A stretch of DNA of 64,000 bases from Branchinecta lynchi (lineage: Eukaryota > Arthropoda > Branchiopoda > Anostraca > Branchinectidae): positions 3,668,001 to 3,732,000 of the forward strand of contig JAKZAP010000013.1 in assembly GCA_023053575.1 (NCBI GenBank), read 5' to 3'. The stretch's first letter is position 1; every line of letters begins with the position of its first letter. Below, one piece after another: positions 41,401-50,400 of the stretch. The position numbers and the translations under genes are program-made. The notes beneath the pieces are model-generated. The model did no database searches. It saw only the letters and a list, made by a program, of their open reading frames with translations, and was not told where the DNA came from.

Positions 41401-44400
41401 TTACACTTCCCTGCCTAATGTTCTAATTATTAAGTTATTCATTTATTTTTTTTGTTGTTGATTTGGGATTAAAAAACATAATGTTTTTTTGCAGTGTGAG
41501 TAATTCTGTTGAGTGCTTTGGTACATGGTTTCATCCTCTTATCCCTTACTTCAGTAAAAGAAAAATTAAAATTCTTTTTTTGTGTTGTTTAATAGCACAT
41601 CCTCGCAAGCAGTGCTTTTGCTGTGCTATTTATGTATCTTTAATTTAATTTAATTTAATTTCAATTTAATTTCAAAATAAATGCGGCTCAACATTTCATG
41701 CGCGAGCAAATTAATTGGCACTTGTCATTAACCTACAACTAAAACATATATACAATTAAAAAACAATCTTCGATTGTCTTGCTAATATATGTATTCTACT
41801 ACTAAGTGTATCTAGGCTAGTTTTGAATCATGGTGTTTTCTGTACTTGTTTTTCTGTTTCTTTTTTTCTTTCTTCTTTTTGTAACTCCGTCTTGTACAGG
41901 CTTAAATTAATAATAATAGTACTAAAACAAAGCCGTGGCCTACCTATAGCAATAGTTGTATCCTTCTGTCTCAGACCCAAGAAGCTCATCAGGGACCGTG
42001 TAGGACCAGAGAGAGCCACGAGTGCTTCCGCTGAATCCCCCATGTATCACAAGAGTTGAGGAATTCCTGACAACGCTTGCGTGGGAGTACATAGACCCAG
42101 GATGGAGCTCTGAAGCTAAGAAATAGAACACAATTAGCAAAGATACTGAAGGGCCGAAATCATGTACGAGATCCAGGACCTCAACTCAAGGCTGGACGAA
42201 ATAGCAGATGAACATGTATCACGGGAGTTGAGGAGTTCCTAACAACGCTTGCCAGGGAGTACATAGACCCAGTATGAAGCTCTGAAGCTAAGAAATAGAA
42301 CACAATTAGCAAAGATACTGAAGGGCCGAAATCATGTACGAGATCCAGGACCTCAACTCACGGTTGGACGACATAGCAGACGAACACCCACCATAACCCA
42401 GATTATAATCGTACTGAAAGATAATACTACTATTGAAATCCTGCATAGCGTGATGTGGTGGTTAGTGGCACCGCAACAGGCGCGTTTGTCAGATCCTGAT
42501 ATCTATTTATTTTCGTTTCTGTAAATTCCTGTTCCTTCTCCATCCTTGGACCCCAAATAGTAAAATCGTCACTAGTTACAACATCACTGACCCACTTACA
42601 GCAGATAGACATCTTATACAGAAGTACAACAATAAGATTAAGCATCCATGGGAGAGCATTCTTCTACAATAGGATAGTTTTGTAGACAGAATAACGTCAT
42701 CGTATAGTGTCCTCTTGCTATAGTGTTTCCTTCTTCTTTTCTTTCTTTATTCCTACTCCGTCTATGCCATGGGCTTTTTGATGGGTGAAAAATAAAATTA
42801 TTATTTATATTATGGTTCTTACTAACTTGTGTCTACTGTTTACTCTATATGGGGAGCGTCACCATCTATCGGTGGTTTCTCACTAGAACCCACCTCCCGA
42901 CCAAGTTCTGATTTAGTCCACAGGAAGGCATACACCAATGAATCTAGGAAGCCGTACAGGAAAACATCAGAGACCATCAGCGAGTGCTGTGAACGCAGTT
43001 CATATTGTCGTTTCCTCTTTCACTTTCCTCACCGCATCCATGAGCAAGTGTCCGAGACATTACTTGCATTTATCGTGGTATCTGATACCAAGGTCAAAAG
43101 GCGTTTTTGCAGTTATCGTGGTATTACTGTGGTATCTGATATTCAGACACCACGGTCCGGCCGTGGTAACTGATCGTGGTATCTGGAAAGTCATCTGACT
43201 TTCGTCAGATTTTGTCAAATTATTGAGAAAGAAGTTTAGCACTTAGTGATGCAACTGGATATCAGTTTTTCTTTTGGGATGGCTTCGAAAAGTGCAATTT
43301 CAGCAATAGTCGTTTTTGCAGAGCAAACACGTATCAATACCAAGGTAACTGCAAAAACGACTAATTGCAGATTCAGTTACCGTGGTAACCGATACCATGG
43401 TATCTGCAAAAACGCGAGCGCAACTCTTACAACAAAGTATCTTTTCACGATGAGGTGGCTCAGAAGGATCGGTTTTTCGAAAATAGTATTCTTTATATAT
43501 ACTTTAGATATACGGTGCTCTGCAAAAACGACTATTGCTGAAATTGCACTTTTCGTAGTCATCCGAAAAGAAAAACAGATATCTAGTTAAATCACTAAGT
43601 GCTAAACTTCTTTCTCACCAATCTGACAAAATTTGATGAAAGTGAGATGACTTTTCAGATACCACGACCAGTTACCACGGTCAGACCGTGGTATCTGGAT
43701 ATCTGTTACCACGATAACTGCCCAGATACGACGATAACTGCAAAAACGCCTTTTGACCGTGGTATCAGATACAACGATAACTGCAAAAACGACTTTTGAC
43801 CGTGGTAACAGATACCATGGTATCAGCAAAAACGTAACTATTATTTGTGAAAGATTTGCGTTGCTTGACTGGCAAATCTCGGTTCGGCCGAAAAATTGCT
43901 GAAAAGTCATACGTACACAATGAAACAATGGCTAATGACGGGGATTTCAAAGGCTTATACAGCTCCATACGGGAGCTGGGGATAATATAACAAGACCAAA
44001 GGTTTCGATGGGATCCCAAAAATTTAATATTTGATTCAGACAATTGGGTCCTGTCTTCGCCAGGCTAATCATCAGAGAAAACCAAGTTTTCTCTTTGTAA
44101 GCATTATCTATTTTGACGATACTGACCAAGACTTCCTGCTTTACTTCTGCTAAGTTTCCGGTTTCGCCCGAATTCCGAGCGGACTACTAGTCCAGCAAAA
44201 AAAGGAAAATTAAGAAACGAATCCCGGGTATCTCCTTATCATCTTAATCTCGTTAATCGTTCATCTCCTTAACATCTAATCAACTTTAAATAAAACTATG
44301 ACTTAAAAAAATTCCGGTTACAACCGGATTCCGGACTAATTATATGTCCGGGTAAAAAACGATTGCTATATACAGACTCAGCATCTCTTCTTACCCCTTA

Positions 44401-47400
44401 ATCTGTCATCTAGTCAAACTTTTGCTTTAAACAAATTTTCCGGCTTTCGCCGGATTTCGGACGAACTACTTTTTCGGCGAGAAAATGGTTTTCACCATGG
44501 TCTTCAGCACGTCTTCTTACCCCTAAACCGAACATTTAATCAACTTCAAGTAAAACCTTTACTTTTAACCAACTTTCCGGTTTTTGCCGGATTCCGGACT
44601 AACTACTTGTCCGCGAGAAAATGGTTTTCACTATCGTGCTCCGAATGCCTTCTTACCCCATAATCGACTATCACATTAGCTGTTTAAAAATATTTTGTTT
44701 ATCCCTTAATTTGAACCCCTCCCACCCCTAAATGTAGGGCTACAGAGCCCACCTACGAAGCTGACCTTACCCTTGACCCAATAAATCCTCATACCAAGTT
44801 TCATCAAAATACCTCATTCCCTTCGAGAGTTATCGTTCTTACAGACAGACGGACATGTTTGCGATGTCATAGGTATCCCTCCACTTACGTTTTGGGATCC
44901 CAAAAAGCAGAATAAGCAAGAAAGATTCTTTAAAGCCAAGTTTTTGGTTCGGACTCGACCACAGAACTAGGAGAACACAGCTACAAACATCCTCCAACCT
45001 TTCAGTCAACTGTCCCATGGGTCAAGCTGTTAAAGTACAAGTAGCAGTAGAAACAGTTTCTCTTTCAATATTGTAACATCCGCGACTCCCTAGAAACCCT
45101 TCTGGTTATCACAAGCCTGTCCCGGCTGTTTTTAGCAGACCGCTGCCCACTTAGTCTTGACGATAAATACCGAAAAACTTGCATAACCAGTACTTCTGAC
45201 CAATAAGGAAGCAATAAACGAGAGCCTGATCTGTTTCGAAAAGAATTGAACACAGCAAATGCAAAAATCAGCGTGGTGTCATTACGGTGGATAAAATGAC
45301 ACTAAAGTTTAGGAAATTCCGAAATGAGGACGGATGAAACGTAGTGAAGCAGTAATACACGTATATATATATATATATATATATATACGTGTATTTAAAA
45401 GCCAGTGGCCATATACACAACTACTTTTAGTAGATCCCAGAAACAAAGTAGGTCCCAGAAACAAATATCGTGTTTTACAACCTGTTTACGTTATATTTCT
45501 TTCTTCTGTGTAAAAGCCTAAAGGATGTGCATGTAAGATTGCATTTATCAAGAAAACTTCAAAGATTTCAAGTAGCCACTACATTAGTGTTTCTCATCGA
45601 GGAGTGGGCAAAGTTTTACAGACGTATAATCTGTGTGTTAAAAAGTACAAAAAACAACAAACTCTTTCGGTACCTGTTGCTTTAGTAAGATCGTTGCGGG
45701 CAACCCAAACATGGCAATCGAGATGGTAGAAATACAACGCTGAATCCACAAAGTTGTCGGCAATCCCTGATGTGCCTGTCAGCCCCCCACTGACCACCAT
45801 GTAACGACCTATGTGAATGAAAAAGTCAATTAAGTGATACTGAAAGCACACTAAATAGGCCGATGTCAAAGGGCAACACTTTTGTTCCAGTGCAAGTAGG
45901 CTACATTACTGTAACTTGCACTAATAGGTATTCAGGCCAAGTATTCTTCCTGAAACAGTATCCTGTGAGTTACAGATCTTACGCAGTTGGCAGTCATGGA
46001 AAGTATGGAAACATGGGCGTCATTCAGACGAGGGTAGGAGGGCAATCGCCCACCCTTTGCATTCCAAGGGGGCCCGCAGCCACCCGTGAAAAATAACAAG
46101 AAATCGGAACACGAATTCGAAAGAGTGGCACACAATATATACACATTCTCTATATAAGACACTTTTCGGATAACATTCTTCGTGTGAATATATCTTACAT
46201 TATGTTTATTACTTGTATATTTCTGGTCTTACCTACTCACATTTACAAACGAAAATGCCAAGTGGCCCGGAACGACGCGGTATATAGGGTGCGCACCCCT
46301 ACATCGACACGACGCCACGTAGACAAGTCAGTAAGCGGACAAAGTCCGACGCTACATGGACAAATTTCTCGACACAACGTGGACAAAAAAAAACCGACAC
46401 TACGTGGACAAGACGATACATCGAACGACACTACGTAGACACGACGGTACATCGAACGACACTACGTAGACACGACGTTACTCGAACGACACTACATAGA
46501 CACGACGGTACGTGGAACGACACTACATGGACACGTCACTATGAGGACAAAATCCGACACTACGTCGAAAATCCTAAAGTGTCTACGTAATGTCGGTACC
46601 GGTACCGTCGTTTCTATGTAGTGTCGGTCTTTGTTCCGTCGTGTCTCTGTAGTGACGTGTCCGTGTACTGACGCTTTTTTCGTTTCGATGTAGTGTCGTG
46701 TCTTCGTAGTGTCGTGTCTACGTAGAGACCTCATCCCGGTATATGTACAACTTAGCACAAAATTGCGTATGGTGATCTACTCTTAAGAAATACGAACTTT
46801 TGGAAGACCCGACAATACCAAACCCCATACAATAACTAAGTCATTGGGAGGTACTGGAAATGGCGGTGAGGGTGATCTCAAGTGTGTACTTACCAATTAT
46901 GTTAGCTGTGTGGTACGCCCGACCAGCTGGTACATGATTTTCCATCAGCCCAATCTTATGAAAGTGAACTTCACTCAGGAACGTCTCCTTATAACCAAAC
47001 ATGTAAATTCTGTCACTCATAGCTGACTCCTTAGCATTTATGGGAATTATTCCACCATATATCAAAATCCTGCCACTCACTACGTCATATATACTTGTGT
47101 GTCCAGCAATGGCTGGCAGCTTTTCACCCTTCAGCAAGACCTCTTCACAGTCGGACTGAATACCCAAGTCATCATTCAGATCCAGTTTATAAACATTTGA
47201 GGATATAAGGCCATTACTTCTCACACCGCCAATCACATATAGAGTATTGTTAACTGCCACTAGTGCATGTTTGTGCAATTTGGGTAAGAATGTCTGTGTA
47301 TTGATGTGAGTCCAGTCAGAAGATGCAAAACTATAAAACCAAAGAGAGTTGGATAGAGAGCCATCACTATGAATTCCACCAAACAACATGAAACCATTTC

Positions 47401-50400
47401 TGAAACTGCAAACAGCATGGAAGTATCTTGCTGTAGGTGTTTCGGGCCTTTCAGAAGCTTTTTTAATGAACCGCGGGTCGTCCAAGTCTCGCTTATACAC
47501 AATATGCTCATCCTTCAGTTGATTCTCACTGAGAAAATAGTTCTTCGTATTTGCATGCCAACTTGCCAGCACATTCTCACTTGGACTTGTCACCAAATCA
47601 TCCTGCAGGTTCACTATATCCGTAAAGTTGTCTGGGATCAGCGACTGGATTGTTGTTTCAGGTACATTATTCAGGTCTTGAAGCACCAACTGGGAACTCT
47701 TGAAATTTTGAACTACAAACTTATCACTAAAATTTAGCCATTGTTTTGTCTTAAAATCGTAGCTAATCAGATCTCCGTTTATACTGTTGAGATTAGTTCC
47801 TCCGAATATGAATATCCTATCGTCTTGCTCTGAGTAAATAACACTGTGACCAGCTCGAGCAAGGCCTCGAAAGATGCCATCCGAATGCAAAAGATGCCAT
47901 ACACCAGACTGCTGAGATTCAACCTTCGAATTTTCGCAAAATCTGTTATTCACCGAAACTGGAGATTCACAGGACTCGATCTCACAGGCAACGCCACTAT
48001 TGGAGAAATTACAACTACACACATTGTCAACACATTCTCCGCGCCCGCTGCAGTTGAGAATGCAGTCACCGATGTAGTAGTCAAGGATGAAACCTTCGCT
48101 AACATCTTGACTATCACTGAAGAGCTGGACAAGAAGCTGCAATAAAAAAAAACGAGTTATGACAATATGTAACAATACACATAATATAAAAAAGTTTTTG
48201 AGAGGAAGAGAAACAGGGATGGTTTAAGTAGGGCCAGGCTTCACTGAGCGGAAATGCGCTAACAATCCCTGTGCTATCCAATCAGACCTTCACAGTGTTA
48301 GAAGTTTACAATTTCTGACACAAAGACAAACATGATCATCCTTGTGTTAAATAATACAAAGTATGGTCAGAAAAGTTGTCTTATGCTTTGTAAGTGTTAT
48401 CTTTTCAGGAAAGATGACAATTACAAAGGTAAAGCGAGGTTTTAAGAGATTTTCCTTATTAGATACAAGTAGCAGAAGTTTGACAAGGGCCTAACGGACT
48501 AGAAGGACAGTTACCAAACCCTATGGGGTACACGAGATCCGAGTCAGACGTGAGAAAATACAACAAACTTTTCTTTAAACATTTTCTAGAAAGTGGTATT
48601 TCAGCTGAGCCTGCTTGGGTTGTTCGTTTCCGATTTTATCCGTTTACAAATGTCCACAGAGCTGCTGCGAGTCCAGCAAATCCGAGTCCGAGACAAGTTC
48701 GAGTCACTGAAAAAGACGTCTCGAGACCGTCTCAAGACGAGTCCAGAGTCCGAGTCCGCCAGCTCTGAATGTCCAAGCCAAAATTCTGTATTTAATCAGA
48801 GAAGTAGCATATTGTTTTACTCTCAAATCGACGAAAATTCTTGATTCTGTCCGGATTCCGTCTGGGCTATCCATGCAAGACAAAGAACTAACAGCAGGCT
48901 AGTACTTGATCCAGTCATGTCTTTTTACCCAATTTCAACTTTTAAATCAAATTGACCCTAACACTTTACCATACGTTCTTAAGCACTTATCCACCACCCT
49001 AAATATTGGGCTACTAGCCAACCTAAGAACTCGATCTCCCGCGTGCCGTCACAAATCCATTTACGAACTTGTTACTGTGGCCGGTCACAGACAGAAGGAC
49101 AAATCTATGTTTACATGGATGGCAGTAGTTGGTCAATTAGTTCAATACACAGTAGATATTAGGAACCATTTACTTTAATTTTGGATCCCCATAAGACCCC
49201 CTGATCAGCAAAGTGGCAAAACATTTTATCTGCAGTGCCACTAATAGTATTCTCTATTTAATTTAGATATTGGGGTTTGACGGCACAAAAAGCAACGAAG
49301 TAGTTGAATTTTGCCAGAAAAAAAGGCAAATTCCCAAAAATTAGCCTCCACTACGCAGTTTAACTTTGCGACTGATAACTGTGATCAGAAACTGATCCAA
49401 CGGTTCTGCTCCCACCAGCACTGCTGTCATTAGTATGACCTTTTTTGCTTGGTCTTACAGAGTGTTAAGGTTTCAAGAAATTTGTGGAATTTTTCGGCTG
49501 TAGTGCTGTAGCCTACTTCCTTTACACTGGTTCTTGTGAGTAAAATTCCTGTGGTTTGTTATTCAATAGACGGTCACATGTCTTTCAGCTATCCAACAGG
49601 TCCAAGCCCAGGAAACCGCCCCTAAGCTTGCCTATGACAAAGAAAAAGAACACTGGGCTTAGCACTTACAGACCCTCAAGCTGCATAGACCTGGGAAGGA
49701 ATTCTACTTCCACTATAAGAGCCAATTATGGGGCACTCGTAGAATTCCCATCTTAAAGAGTAAGTGTGTCGGTACAGTGCACATCCAAAAACTTGAATTT
49801 CACATTAATGTACTGACGGTCCTCTGGTTGTTGTGAGTAAAATTCCTGTGCTTTGTTGTTCAATAGACGGTAACATGTCTTGCAGCTATCCCCCAGGTCC
49901 AAGCCCAGGAAACCGCCCCTAAGCTTGCCTATGACAAAGAAAAAGAACACTGGGCTTTGCACTTACAGACCCCGAAGCTGCATAGACCTGGGAAGGAATT
50001 CCATTTCCACTATAAGAGCCAATTATTGGGGCACTGGTAGAATTCCCATCGTAAAGAGTAAGTCTGTCGGTACAGTGCACATCCAAAAACTTGAATTTCA
50101 CATTAATGTACTGACGGTCCTCCGCTGCAACAGAAAAATAAATTAAAAGAAAAGTAGCCTATATAGATAGCCTGGTAACTATGAAACAAAAATTAAATAG
50201 TTATTTCGTGGAAATAACTACTGTAACAACCAGGGGTGTCACAACTGGGGAGGGAGGGGGAGGATGCCCCCCCAAAGCTGTCGGCCAGTTGGTAAGCCAA
50301 GTCTGTGCGAAGCGCCGTGATTTTTCATCAAAACAGTTGTTTTTTTTCATGAAAACAGTTGTTTTTCTGAAAATTCAAAGATTTTTCGTCAAAAAATAGT

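Noticed and set aside
43246..43928. Several 60-114 codon frames on both strands
   Set aside because: They mirror each other across a foldback element and contain no known domain.
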